Positions 9,033 through 18,083 of a stretch of DNA of 64,000 nucleotides are shown one piece after another (position 1 is the first letter of the stretch; every line of letters begins with the position of its first letter). Origin of the DNA: Tannerellaceae bacterium (lineage in GTDB: Bacteria > Bacteroidota > Bacteroidia > Bacteroidales > Tannerellaceae). The notes below the pieces were generated by a model. That model did not search any database, was not told the DNA's origin, and saw nothing but the letters and a program-made list of their open reading frames with translations. The stretch lies in contig JAISMW010000012.1 of the NCBI GenBank assembly GCA_031276545.1, positions 17,893-81,892 on the forward strand. Direction: 5' to 3'. A program made the position numbers and the translations under genes.

Positions 9033-9059
9033 TATCTTTGCCGTCAAGTTAATATTAAC
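9033..9059 (+). promoter_or_regulatory. Promoter -7 box plus 12-base palindrome before the catabolic operon
   Basis: TATCTTTG at 9033-9040 is a full match to the Bacteroidetes -7 box, which would start transcription near 9047. The perfect palindrome GTTAATATTAAC follows at 9048-9059. A palindrome exactly at the expected start site and across from a divergent lacI-type gene is a plausible operator, but this is inferred from position only. Confidence 0.5.
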
Positions 9060-9102
9060 GTATTTGAATGCAATACTATTTATTCACTACATAAAATAAA
9101 CT

Positions 9103-10035
9103 ATGCTAAGCAGACCATTACGGGGAATTGTTCCTCCTGTCATAACTCCGATGATAGACAACGATACGCTGGATATCGACGGACTGGCGAATCTCCTGGA
9201 ACGTATGATTCAGGGAGGAGTATCGGGTGTATTCATTCTGGGGAGCAGCGGGGAAGCTCAGAACCTCAGCTACAGGGTACGGAAAGAACTGATTAAACAC
9301 ACCTGCCATTTCGTTCACAACAGGGTTCAGGTGCTGGTGGGCATCACCAATACCAGTTTTTCCGAAAGTCTGTCGCTGGCCGTTGTTGCGGCCGAACATG
9401 GAGCCGATGCCCTGGTGGCTGCTCCTCCCTATTATTATCTTCCCGGACAGGACGAACTGCTTCAGTATTATACCCACCTGGCCAAGCGTTTGCCGCTTCC
9501 CCTGTTTCTTTACAATATGCCGTCGAACGTGAAGGTCATGATTGAACCTCAAACGGCTCTGCTGCTTTCCGACAATAAAAACATTGTAGGCCTGAAAGAC
9601 AGTTCGGCGAACGGGGTTTATTTTCAGAAGCTCCTGTATCTTTTTCGGGATAAGCCAGAGTTCAGCCTGCTGGTCGGCCCCGAAGAGATGCTGGCCGAAA
9701 CCGTTCTGATGGGCGCCCACGGAGGGGTGAACGGCGGCGCCAATCTGTTTCCGGAGCTGTATGTATCGCTCTACAATGCAGCAGTCAGCCGGAATTTCGA
9801 AGAAATCTCCATTCTTCAGGCGCGCATCATGGAGGTCGGTTTTTCGCTGTACAACATCGGTAGGTTCGCATCCAGCTATATCAAAGGGATCAAAACCTCC
9901 CTCAACATATTAGGCGTATGCAGTGACTATATGGTAGAACCTTTCCACAAATTTCAGGAGAAAGAGCGGAACATTGTGTACGAAAAACTGATGGAACTGG
10001 GCATTAAGCCTCAGGAAAGCCCTGCCGTAAAATAA
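9103..10035 (+). CDS. Dihydrodipicolinate synthase/N-acetylneuraminate lyase-family aldolase
   Basis: A 310-residue class I aldolase of the DapA/NanA superfamily. It shows the family motif GSSGE (residues 47-51), the catalytic tyrosine at 137 in YNMPS and the Schiff-base lysine at 165 in VGLKDSS. In this operon, with a sialidase-like protein, a YhcH/NanQ-type protein and an MFS permease, cleavage of sialic acid or another 2-keto-3-deoxy sugar acid is more likely than lysine biosynthesis. Sequence alone does not fix the substrate. It is the first gene after the promoter and is followed by the BNR protein gene after 18 bases. Confidence 0.88.
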   Translation: MLSRPLRGIVPPVITPMIDNDTLDIDGLANLLERMIQGGVSGVFILGSSGEAQNLSYRVRKELIKHTCHFVHNRVQVLVGITNTSFSESLSLAVVAAEHGADALVAAPPYYYLPGQDELLQYYTHLAKRLPLPLFLYNMPSNVKVMIEPQTALLLSDNKNIVGLKDSSANGVYFQKLLYLFRDKPEFSLLVGPEEMLAETVLMGAHGGVNGGANLFPELYVSLYNAAVSRNFEEISILQARIMEVGFSLYNIGRFASSYIKGIKTSLNILGVCSDYMVEPFHKFQEKERNIVYEKLMELGIKPQESPAVK

Positions 10036-10053
10036 TCTATTATAAAACAATGT

Positions 10054-11115
10054 ATGCAAACTACATCTTTTTCGTTCCCGGCCACGCTCCTGTTTCTTTT
10101 TAGCAGTTTTAGCGGCGATGGCGGCCTGCCGCCGACGACGGCAGTAGAGCCTGCTGATTCTGTTTATGCCGGAGTGATAGAAAGTAATCTGATTTATCAA
10201 ACGGAGCCCTATTCTTCCTGTCATGCTTCTACGATTGTAGAGACAGGCGATGGAATGTTGGCGGCATGGTTTGGCGGCAGTTTTGAAAAGCATCCGGATG
10301 TCTGTATTTACGGTGCATTTTATAAAGACAGGAAATGGAGTAAACCCTTTTTACTGGCAGACGGGATTGAAAACAAACTGATACGGAATCCTTGCTGGAA
10401 TCCGGTGCTGTTCCGGCGGGATAACGGAGACATTATTCTTTATTATAAGATTGGGCCAAGTCCTTCCAAATGGTTTGGGGTATATAAAATCTCAACAGAT
10501 GGAGGGAAGATATGGTCGAAAGAAAAACGCATTCCCAATAATCTGTTAGGTCCCATCAAAAACAAGGCAGTCAGAGCACCCGATGGCGGAATACTTTATC
10601 CTTCAAGCATTGAAGACGATTCGGGCTGGCGCATTCATATAGAACACTCCAGCCAGGATTTATCGGACTGGAAGAAGATAGAGATAGACAACGGGGAATT
10701 TAACGCCATCCAGCCCTCTGTTTTATTCTACGGAAACGGCCGCTTACAGCTTCTTTGCAGAAGCAAAAATAAAAGAATCGTTGAATCCTGGTCGACCGAC
10801 GGAGGCAAGTCGTGGAGCAAAGTACAGGCAACCTCATTGCCTAACAATAATTCCGGCACCGATGCCGTAACATTATCCGATGGAGAAACACAATTGTTAA
10901 TCTATAATCCGATTACCAAAGGGAGAAATAAATTAGCGTTAGCCTCATCCATTGATGGGAAAATATGGAAAGATCTCATTATTTTAGAGGATGAAGAAGA
11001 AGGAGAATTCAGTTACCCTGCCATTATAGAAGGTTCCGACGGGAAAGTGTATGTAACCTATACCTTCAACCGAAAGTCCATAAAATATGCCATTCTTGAT
11101 ATTGGAAAGAAATAA
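10054..11115 (+). CDS. BNR/sialidase-like exported protein
   Basis: A 353-residue protein with a hydrophobic N terminus (about residues 8-18) suggesting export. Two good Asp-boxes, STDGGKIWS (147-155) and STDGGKSWS (247-255), mark a sialidase-type beta-propeller (BNR_2-like). The N-terminal catalytic strand of classical GH33 sialidases, with the FRIP/YRIP arginine motif, is not seen; the matching place reads YSSCHASTIVETGDG. It may be a diverged exo-sialidase or a glycosidase or lyase with a sialidase fold acting on a different acidic sugar. It lies between the aldolase and the glycoside-hydrolase-like gene. Confidence 0.8.
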   Translation: MQTTSFSFPATLLFLFSSFSGDGGLPPTTAVEPADSVYAGVIESNLIYQTEPYSSCHASTIVETGDGMLAAWFGGSFEKHPDVCIYGAFYKDRKWSKPFLLADGIENKLIRNPCWNPVLFRRDNGDIILYYKIGPSPSKWFGVYKISTDGGKIWSKEKRIPNNLLGPIKNKAVRAPDGGILYPSSIEDDSGWRIHIEHSSQDLSDWKKIEIDNGEFNAIQPSVLFYGNGRLQLLCRSKNKRIVESWSTDGGKSWSKVQATSLPNNNSGTDAVTLSDGETQLLIYNPITKGRNKLALASSIDGKIWKDLIILEDEEEGEFSYPAIIEGSDGKVYVTYTFNRKSIKYAILDIGKK

Positions 11116-11196
11116 TATCCTCAGAATATCCATTATGAATATGCGACGCCGTCTGCTGGAAATGATTCAAGGTGTTAATACAGACACAATGAAAAG

Positions 11197-13512
11197 ATGA
11201 AAATAAAAAGCTTACCATTCACAGCATTTCTGTTTCTCTCACTGATTGCATCGGCAGTGGAAGTAGATATGTCTAAGGCATCCCTTCTGATTTCAACTTC
11301 CATTCAGTCTCCATTGAAAGAGACTATTATACACGTCCTGCAGGAAGAGATACAAAAACGGACGAACATAAAGATTCAACCGCTTGATGGCTGGAACCGT
11401 CAGGTTACATTAGCCCTGTCATTGTCTTCCGATGCGGAATTGTCTGGTAAACCTGTACCCTCGTCAGTCCGGAAGGTGTATGAAAAAGACGGCTTTACCT
11501 GTTTGTTTGAAAACGAAGAAGGAAAACAGACGCTCTGGCTGGTTGCCGCAGACGGCAGAGGGGCGCTCTTTGCCGGAGGCTATTTCCTGCGAACAGCCCG
11601 AATGTCTCGCGGTAAGATAATCTACGATACGGCAAATGATACCGCCACATCACCGGAATATGAACTTCGCGGTCATCAACTGGGGTACAGGAATACGGCT
11701 AATTCGTATGATGCCTGGAGCGTTGCACAATATGAACAGTATATACGCGACCTGGCCATTTTCGGCACGAATTGTATTGAGCAAATCCCGTTCGATACTC
11801 CTTCTTCCTTAATGAAAAAGCCCATACTTGAAATGGATAAGGAAATTAGTCTAATCTGCCAACGCTATGGTTTGGATTTCTGGGTATGGATACCGGTAAA
11901 AGTTGATCTGACGGACAACGAAGTTTTCAGGAAAGAAGTGCAGAAACATCATGACTATTATAAGAACTGCCCGAAACTGGACAACGTATTTATACCGGGA
12001 GGCGATCCGGGAAATAATCATCCCAGGGAAGTAATGCTTTTCCTGAAAGAGATAGCCGTCCTACTGCAAACGTATCATCCGGGAGCCGGGATATGGCTGT
12101 CGTTGCAGGGTTTCAGTGATGAACAGTCAGATTATTTCTATAATTATCTGGAAACGGAATCGCCGGATTGGTTTACCGGCGCTGTCAGCGGACCGGGCAG
12201 TCCGGAGATGTCGGATATGCGCTACCGTTTGCCAAAGAAATATAAGCACAGGCATTATCCGGATATAACCCATACTGTTCGTTGCCAGTATCCAACACCT
12301 CAGTGGGATCAGGCGTATGCTCTTACATTGGGGCGCGAACCGATTAATCCGGAACCGTTTCATTATGCGAAGATTCATAATACCTGTGCGCCGCTGACCG
12401 ACGGTTTTATTACCTATTCCGACGGTGTACACGATGATATAAACAAGATTGTGTGGAGTTGCCTGGGATGGGATAGCGAACAGGAGGTCAATGCCATTAT
12501 TGAACAGTATGTGCAATATTTTTTCGGTACAAAAACGGAAGATAAAGTAGCCGAGGCTATTTTTGCACTGGAACGTAACTGGCGGGGTCCACTGGAAGAA
12601 AACGGCGGCATTGAATCCACATTCTACAAATGGCAACAATTAGAGAGATCATATCCCGGATTGCAAACAAACTGGCGTTGGCAAATGCTTGTCCTGCGGG
12701 CTTATTACGATACCTATATAACCCGCCGTAAATTGTATGAACAGCGCCTGGAAAAAGAAGCCGGTCAAATACTGGCAGAAGCAGAAAAAGACGGTATAGA
12801 GCAAACCTTGCAAAAAGCGTTGGCTAAAGTAAATCAAGCCGACACTTACAATCCTGATGCCGCATTGAGACAGAAGATTGCGGAGTACTGTGAGATGCTT
12901 TTCCAATCGACAGGTCTGCAAACGAGTGTGGAAAAATATCAGGCCGGAGGTCCTGAGCGGGGATGTATCCTTGATTTTGTAGATTACCCTTTAAACAACC
13001 GCTGGTGGCTGGCAGACGAATTCGATAAAATACGCCGAATGACTTCCAGGGAAGAACAGCTTGCCCGTATAGATATTATCCGTACATGGGAAAATCCGGG
13101 TAAAGGCAGTTTCTATGATAACATTTCCAATATTGGCCGGAGTCCGCATGTACTCACTACCGTTTCTGATGCAAGGGATGTGGCCTGGTGGGATAAGGGC
13201 ATGAGCCGTAAGCGTATGTCGACTCAATTATTCCAGAACTTTCCGAAGCTGGTGTATGAAAACCTGGATCCGCAAGGCCGGTATATTATTCGTATTAGCG
13301 GCTATGGAGATGCTTTACTGCGAGTGGAAGGGAAGCGTATCAGCCCAACGCTCTACAACAAAGCGCTGGAAGAGTTTAAAGAATTTCTGATAGATCGTAA
13401 ATATGTAAGCGACGGTCGTCTGGAAATAACCTTCGATGAGCCGGAAGAATCTCATCTGAACTGGAGGCAATACTCAAAGATATGTGATATCTGGCTGATA
13501 AAAACGAAATGA
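11197..13512 (+). CDS. Secreted glycoside-hydrolase-like protein (GH67/GH20-type layout, family not placed)
   Basis: A 771-residue protein with a signal peptide cut near residue 20 (LIASA). Residues about 25-150 look like the non-catalytic alpha/beta domain that precedes the barrel in alpha-glucuronidases and beta-hexosaminidases (LWLVAADGRGALFAGGYFLR). The next part reads like a TIM barrel (YELRGHQLGYRNTANSYDAW, GLDFWVWIPVKVDL, NVFIPGGDPGNNHPRE). A helical C-terminal region follows. I cannot assign it to a CAZy family. Its place in an operon with SusC/SusD and a sialidase-like protein suggests it removes a sugar from a host or plant glycan outside the inner membrane. The catalytic residues are not identified; acidic residues in the GGDPGN segment are candidates. 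Confidence 0.7.
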   Translation: MKIKSLPFTAFLFLSLIASAVEVDMSKASLLISTSIQSPLKETIIHVLQEEIQKRTNIKIQPLDGWNRQVTLALSLSSDAELSGKPVPSSVRKVYEKDGFTCLFENEEGKQTLWLVAADGRGALFAGGYFLRTARMSRGKIIYDTANDTATSPEYELRGHQLGYRNTANSYDAWSVAQYEQYIRDLAIFGTNCIEQIPFDTPSSLMKKPILEMDKEISLICQRYGLDFWVWIPVKVDLTDNEVFRKEVQKHHDYYKNCPKLDNVFIPGGDPGNNHPREVMLFLKEIAVLLQTYHPGAGIWLSLQGFSDEQSDYFYNYLETESPDWFTGAVSGPGSPEMSDMRYRLPKKYKHRHYPDITHTVRCQYPTPQWDQAYALTLGREPINPEPFHYAKIHNTCAPLTDGFITYSDGVHDDINKIVWSCLGWDSEQEVNAIIEQYVQYFFGTKTEDKVAEAIFALERNWRGPLEENGGIESTFYKWQQLERSYPGLQTNWRWQMLVLRAYYDTYITRRKLYEQRLEKEAGQILAEAEKDGIEQTLQKALAKVNQADTYNPDAALRQKIAEYCEMLFQSTGLQTSVEKYQAGGPERGCILDFVDYPLNNRWWLADEFDKIRRMTSREEQLARIDIIRTWENPGKGSFYDNISNIGRSPHVLTTVSDARDVAWWDKGMSRKRMSTQLFQNFPKLVYENLDPQGRYIIRISGYGDALLRVEGKRISPTLYNKALEEFKEFLIDRKYVSDGRLEITFDEPEESHLNWRQYSKICDIWLIKTK

Positions 13513-13569
13513 TACAGAATATGTTAAAAAAAACAGTTGCTTTAAGTTTATTAATAAAAAGATAATATC

Positions 13570-14667
13570 ATGAAAAAGATTTATTTATTCTTATTCTTGC
13601 TGGTTCCCATCGTTTTTACCCAATGTGATATAGTAACAAACCACACTGTAGAAAGTAAGGATGAAACGCCAAAAGTAAAGAACGTTATCATCCTGATTGG
13701 CGATGGTATGGGAACCGCACAAGTGTATGCCGGACTAACCGGCAATAAAGGGAGCCTGCATGTGGAACGTTGTCATTTTGTGGGTTTTTCAAAGACCTAT
13801 TCGGCAAATGCTTATATAACCGATTCGGCAGCCGGTGGTACAGCTATTGCCTGTGGTACAAAAACGAACAATGGGGCTATTGGAGTGGATGCCGACGGAA
13901 ACCTTGTAAAATCCGTGTTGGAATATGCGGCAGAAAACGGTCTTGCCACAGGTGTGGTAGTCAGTTGTGATGTTACACATGCTACGCCGGCTTCTTTTGT
14001 GGCGCACCAGGCTAACCGAGGTATGGCAGAAGAAATTGCAGAAGATTATGTAAAGAGTGATCTGGATGTCTTTATAGGAGGCGGAAGGAAGAACTTCGAA
14101 GAACGTTCCGACAAACAGAATTTAACGGATAAATTAAAAGAAAAGGATTTTACCATCGCTTACAATCTGGAAGATGCCAAGAAGGTTACTTCCGGTAAAC
14201 TGGTAGCATTGGTAGCGGATGAACATCCTGAAAAATATCCTGAAAGAGGAGAACTGTTGCCCGAAGGTGTTCAGACTGCCATCAATATACTAAAGCAAAA
14301 TGACAAAGGTTTCTGCCTGATGGTGGAAGGTTCGCAGATAGACTGGGCTTGTCATTCGAATATAACGGAAGAAGCCGTTTCGGAAATGATAGATCTTGAC
14401 AGAACGATTAAAATTGCCTTTGACTATGCCGATAAAGATCCCAATACATTGGTGATCATAACGGCCGATCATGAAACCGGAGGTATGACGCTTACCGGCG
14501 GTGATTTTACTACGGGAGAAGTGAAAGCCGAATGGGGTACAAAAGGACACTCTTCCGTAATGGTACCCGTATTTGCATACGGAGCCGGAGCTAAAGAATT
14601 CGCGGGGATTTATCAGAATACAGATATCCTGCCTAAAGTGCTGAAATTATACGGATTTGCTAAATAA
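13570..14667 (+). CDS. Alkaline phosphatase lipoprotein
   Basis: A 365-residue alkaline phosphatase (PhoA superfamily). A lipobox ending in FTQC puts the lipid on Cys19. The metal site Asp45 lies in ILIGDGMG. The nucleophile serine is Ser86 in ITDSAAGG. Further ligands are in DVTHATPASF, ITADHETGG and KGHSS. It would remove phosphate from small molecules or glycans in the periplasm or at the surface. Its place inside a sugar-use operon, between the glycosidase-like gene and susC, is unusual and suggests that the glycan or its fragments carry phosphate. Confidence 0.92.
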   Translation: MKKIYLFLFLLVPIVFTQCDIVTNHTVESKDETPKVKNVIILIGDGMGTAQVYAGLTGNKGSLHVERCHFVGFSKTYSANAYITDSAAGGTAIACGTKTNNGAIGVDADGNLVKSVLEYAAENGLATGVVVSCDVTHATPASFVAHQANRGMAEEIAEDYVKSDLDVFIGGGRKNFEERSDKQNLTDKLKEKDFTIAYNLEDAKKVTSGKLVALVADEHPEKYPERGELLPEGVQTAINILKQNDKGFCLMVEGSQIDWACHSNITEEAVSEMIDLDRTIKIAFDYADKDPNTLVIITADHETGGMTLTGGDFTTGEVKAEWGTKGHSSVMVPVFAYGAGAKEFAGIYQNTDILPKVLKLYGFAK

Positions 14668-14716
14668 AGTAAAAATCAGCAAAATTCATTAGTAAACTAA
14701 TAAATCAGCAGAAAAT

Positions 14717-17700
14717 ATGAAAAAAAATCAGCAGAAGCGGATGGCGATAAAAAAATACATATATCGCATCATTCATGATCTTAAAACAATTGTGTTACTT
14801 TTAGTGTTGGGGTTAGGAACTGCCTATGCCACAAATTCAGACCAACAGCAGTCAAGAAATATTTCAGGAAAAGTAACAGATGCAAACGGGGAATCTATAC
14901 CGGGGGTAAGCGTTTTACTGCAAGGAACCGCCACAGGAACTATAACCGATATAGATGGGAACTACACGATTTATGTGCCTGATAACAATTCAGTGTTGGT
15001 ATTTTCATACATAAGTTATATACCGCAGGAAGTGGTTGTGGGAGACAGAACGGTTATTCCTATCACTTTGCGTGAAAATGTGGAACAGTTGGAAGAGGTG
15101 GTAGTAACGGCTCTGGGCATAAAACGTGAAAAAAAGGCGCTCGGATATTCAGTTTCGGAAGTAAAAGGAGATAATCTGACACAAACCAGTCAGGGGAGTG
15201 TTTTAAATGCTCTTGCCGGCAAAATATCCGGTGTTAAAATCAACCAGATGGATGGCACATCCGGTTCTTCAGTGAACATGATCATCCGTGGAGCGACCTC
15301 TCTTAATAATGATAATCAACCGTTATTTATTATTGATGGCGTTCCCGTAAAAAATCAACTGAACAATATCTTTCAGGGAGCTGACTTTGGAAATCCAATC
15401 AGCGATTTGAATCCTGACGATATAGAAAATGTGTCCGTTTTAAAAGGAGCCAGCGCAGCAGCTCTTTACGGTTCAAGGGCTGGAAACGGCGTCGTGCTTA
15501 TTACTACCCGTTCCGGGCAGGGAGCAAAGAAAGGGATTGGCATTTCTGTCAGCTCAAGTAATGTAGCAGAAATACCCTATCATTATTTCCCTCTGCAAAG
15601 TACTTTCGGCTCAGGAAAATCAGGTGCTCATTTGCTGGAAGAAGAAGAGAATGAAAGTTGGGGAATGCAACTGGATACCGGCGAAACAGCCGTAGTCTGG
15701 AATTCAAACGGACAGGAGGTTCCTTTGGTTTCCTATCCCAACCGTTTCAAAGACTTTATCAGGACAGGCTTTACAACAACCAACAATGTGAGTATTGACG
15801 GTAATTACGACAAAGGATTTTTCCGTCTGTCTGCCGGTTCTATGCAGAATGAAGGAATCATACCGAATGTAGATTTATCAAGAACCACCATTTCCCTTAA
15901 TACAGGTTACAATCTGACAAAGAAGCTGAAAATTACAGCTTTGTTCAATTGGGCTTCATCCGGTTCAGACAACCGTCCGAATGTGAATGGAGAAGATCGG
16001 AATGATATTGTCCGGAGTCTTACCGAAATAGGCGCCCAGGTAAACATTATGGATCTCAGGAATTATTGGATAAAAGGACAGGAAGGAATTAATCAGTTGA
16101 GATATAAAACAAAGCAAAATAACCCTTGGTTCGTAGCGTATGAAAACACGAATGCCTTTGACCGGGAAAGATTAACAACTAAAATACAGTTTGATTATGA
16201 TATCACCGATGAATTACGCATAATGGGACGTTTTACAAGAGACGGGAATGTGGAAAATCGTGAATCAAAAAGGGCTTTCAGTTCTTATTCGGAACCTAAT
16301 GGGGCTTACATAATCAATGATATCAACCGGAAAGAGACTAATTTTGAACTTAACCTTTCCTATAAGAATACTTTTTTTGAAAAATGGAGCCTGAATGCAT
16401 TTGTTGCAGGTAACAGAATGTATTCTTATACCAAAGAGATTTATAATCATGCATCAAGATTAGTGGTTCCGGCACTTTATACGATATCGAATGGCGTACC
16501 GGGTGCTGTAACCTATAAGAGTGGCTGGTACGAGAAAGGGATTTACAGCGTATATGGAATGGCTTCTATAGGGTATTCGGATATGGTTTATCTTGATTTG
16601 ACGGCACGTAATGACTGGTCGAGCACATTACCGGTTGAAAACAGGTCTTATTTTTATCCATCGGCCTCGGTGAGCATTCTGTTTTCCGAAGTTTTCAAAT
16701 TACCTCAATGGATTTCATTTGCCAAGTTACGCGGCGGGATAGCGCAGGTCGGCAACGACACGGAGCCTTACAGTTTATATCCGTACTTTTCTACCGATTC
16801 TGATTGGGGAAGTTCTAAAAGAATGTATATGGATGGAGGACTTCTAAATTCTAATCTTGTACCGGAAAAATCCACATCGCAGGAAGCAGGCTTAGAACTT
16901 CGTTTTTTAGATAACAGAGTCAGTGTAGAGGCTACATATTATGTGGTAAAAAATAAAAACCAGATATTGGACATTACTGTTCCCGTTGAATCGGGAGCAA
17001 CATCCAAAAAAATCAATGCCGGGGAAATTGAAAGTAAAGGATGGGAAATAAGCTTGAATACAACACCGGTTATATCCGGCAAGTTCCAGTGGGATATGGG
17101 ATTTAACTTTACAGGAAACAAAACCAGGCTAAAAGAACTGGCCGAGGGAATGACTTATGTGGAATGGATGTCTACGGATGGTGCCTCTATAAGAACGTAT
17201 GAAGGAGGGTTGATTGGAGATATTTTTTGCCAGCCAATGCTGACGGTTGCAGACAAGGATTCTCCCTATTACGGATATCCTTTGCTGAACTCCAGCGGGC
17301 AATATCAAACGGACAATAATCCGGATCATATCATTAAGATTGGGAATGCAAATCCTGATTTCAACCTGAGCTTCCTGCCCAACTTCCGGTATGCCAACTT
17401 TTCTCTGTATGCCAATATCGACTGGAATCATGGTGGAAAATTTTACTCCAAAACCAGGATGTTCATGCAGAACAATGGTATGAGAGAGGATACATTCTCC
17501 GGTATTTCCTACGACCCCACGAGGAGCATAGAAGAGCAGATAAAAGCAAATCCGCAAAGATTTTTTGGAGAATGGGTAGGCGGTCGAACCGCTGAGTATG
17601 GCGGTTTCCCATGGCCTGCCGGAACAGGCGAAGGACGCAGACAGGATGCTTCTTTTAATGTAGGCGTCAGGGAAGTGGTCGTAAACGGTCAGAAAACGTA

Positions 17701-18055
17701 TGTGGAAAATTTGGGAGGCAGCACTACCCGTTGGCTGGATCCGTTCACGGCAAACCGGTATGCCAACAGGCCTTTCCCTTATAGAAATACCTATGATGCT
17801 ACTTATATAAAATTACGGGAAGTAGCTTTAAGTTACCATCTTCCCAATAGCTTTCTCAAGAAACTTTATATACAGAATGCGGTTATCTCCGTGATTGCTA
17901 CCAATATGTTTACATGGACAAAGGCCAAAGCGGATATAGAACCGGAAAGAGCCTACCGGCCAAGTGATGACGGTAAATGGAGTAATGGTTTCGAGTATTA
18001 TAATACGCTGCCCTGGACAGGGACATTAGGCCTTAAGGTGAGCTTTGATATTTAA
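14717..18055 (+). CDS. SusC/RagA-family TonB-dependent outer-membrane transporter
   Basis: A 1112-residue outer-membrane importer. A basic N terminus and hydrophobic segment (about residues 20-38) form the signal peptide. A carboxypeptidase-D-like domain follows (ISGKVTDANGESIPGVSVLL, about residues 49-68 onward), then the TonB box and plug (EEVVVTALGIKREKKALGYS; GSRAGNGVVLITTRSGQG) and a large beta-barrel. There is no STN domain, so unlike the receptor at the left edge it is not expected to signal to a FecR. It is followed after 28 bases by its SusD partner and would import the oligosaccharide freed by the upstream enzymes. Confidence 0.97.
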   Translation: MKKNQQKRMAIKKYIYRIIHDLKTIVLLLVLGLGTAYATNSDQQQSRNISGKVTDANGESIPGVSVLLQGTATGTITDIDGNYTIYVPDNNSVLVFSYISYIPQEVVVGDRTVIPITLRENVEQLEEVVVTALGIKREKKALGYSVSEVKGDNLTQTSQGSVLNALAGKISGVKINQMDGTSGSSVNMIIRGATSLNNDNQPLFIIDGVPVKNQLNNIFQGADFGNPISDLNPDDIENVSVLKGASAAALYGSRAGNGVVLITTRSGQGAKKGIGISVSSSNVAEIPYHYFPLQSTFGSGKSGAHLLEEEENESWGMQLDTGETAVVWNSNGQEVPLVSYPNRFKDFIRTGFTTTNNVSIDGNYDKGFFRLSAGSMQNEGIIPNVDLSRTTISLNTGYNLTKKLKITALFNWASSGSDNRPNVNGEDRNDIVRSLTEIGAQVNIMDLRNYWIKGQEGINQLRYKTKQNNPWFVAYENTNAFDRERLTTKIQFDYDITDELRIMGRFTRDGNVENRESKRAFSSYSEPNGAYIINDINRKETNFELNLSYKNTFFEKWSLNAFVAGNRMYSYTKEIYNHASRLVVPALYTISNGVPGAVTYKSGWYEKGIYSVYGMASIGYSDMVYLDLTARNDWSSTLPVENRSYFYPSASVSILFSEVFKLPQWISFAKLRGGIAQVGNDTEPYSLYPYFSTDSDWGSSKRMYMDGGLLNSNLVPEKSTSQEAGLELRFLDNRVSVEATYYVVKNKNQILDITVPVESGATSKKINAGEIESKGWEISLNTTPVISGKFQWDMGFNFTGNKTRLKELAEGMTYVEWMSTDGASIRTYEGGLIGDIFCQPMLTVADKDSPYYGYPLLNSSGQYQTDNNPDHIIKIGNANPDFNLSFLPNFRYANFSLYANIDWNHGGKFYSKTRMFMQNNGMREDTFSGISYDPTRSIEEQIKANPQRFFGEWVGGRTAEYGGFPWPAGTGEGRRQDASFNVGVREVVVNGQKTYVENLGGSTTRWLDPFTANRYANRPFPYRNTYDATYIKLREVALSYHLPNSFLKKLYIQNAVISVIATNMFTWTKAKADIEPERAYRPSDDGKWSNGFEYYNTLPWTGTLGLKVSFDI

Positions 18056-18083
18056 TAATGAATGTTTTTAAAATTATGGTGAT

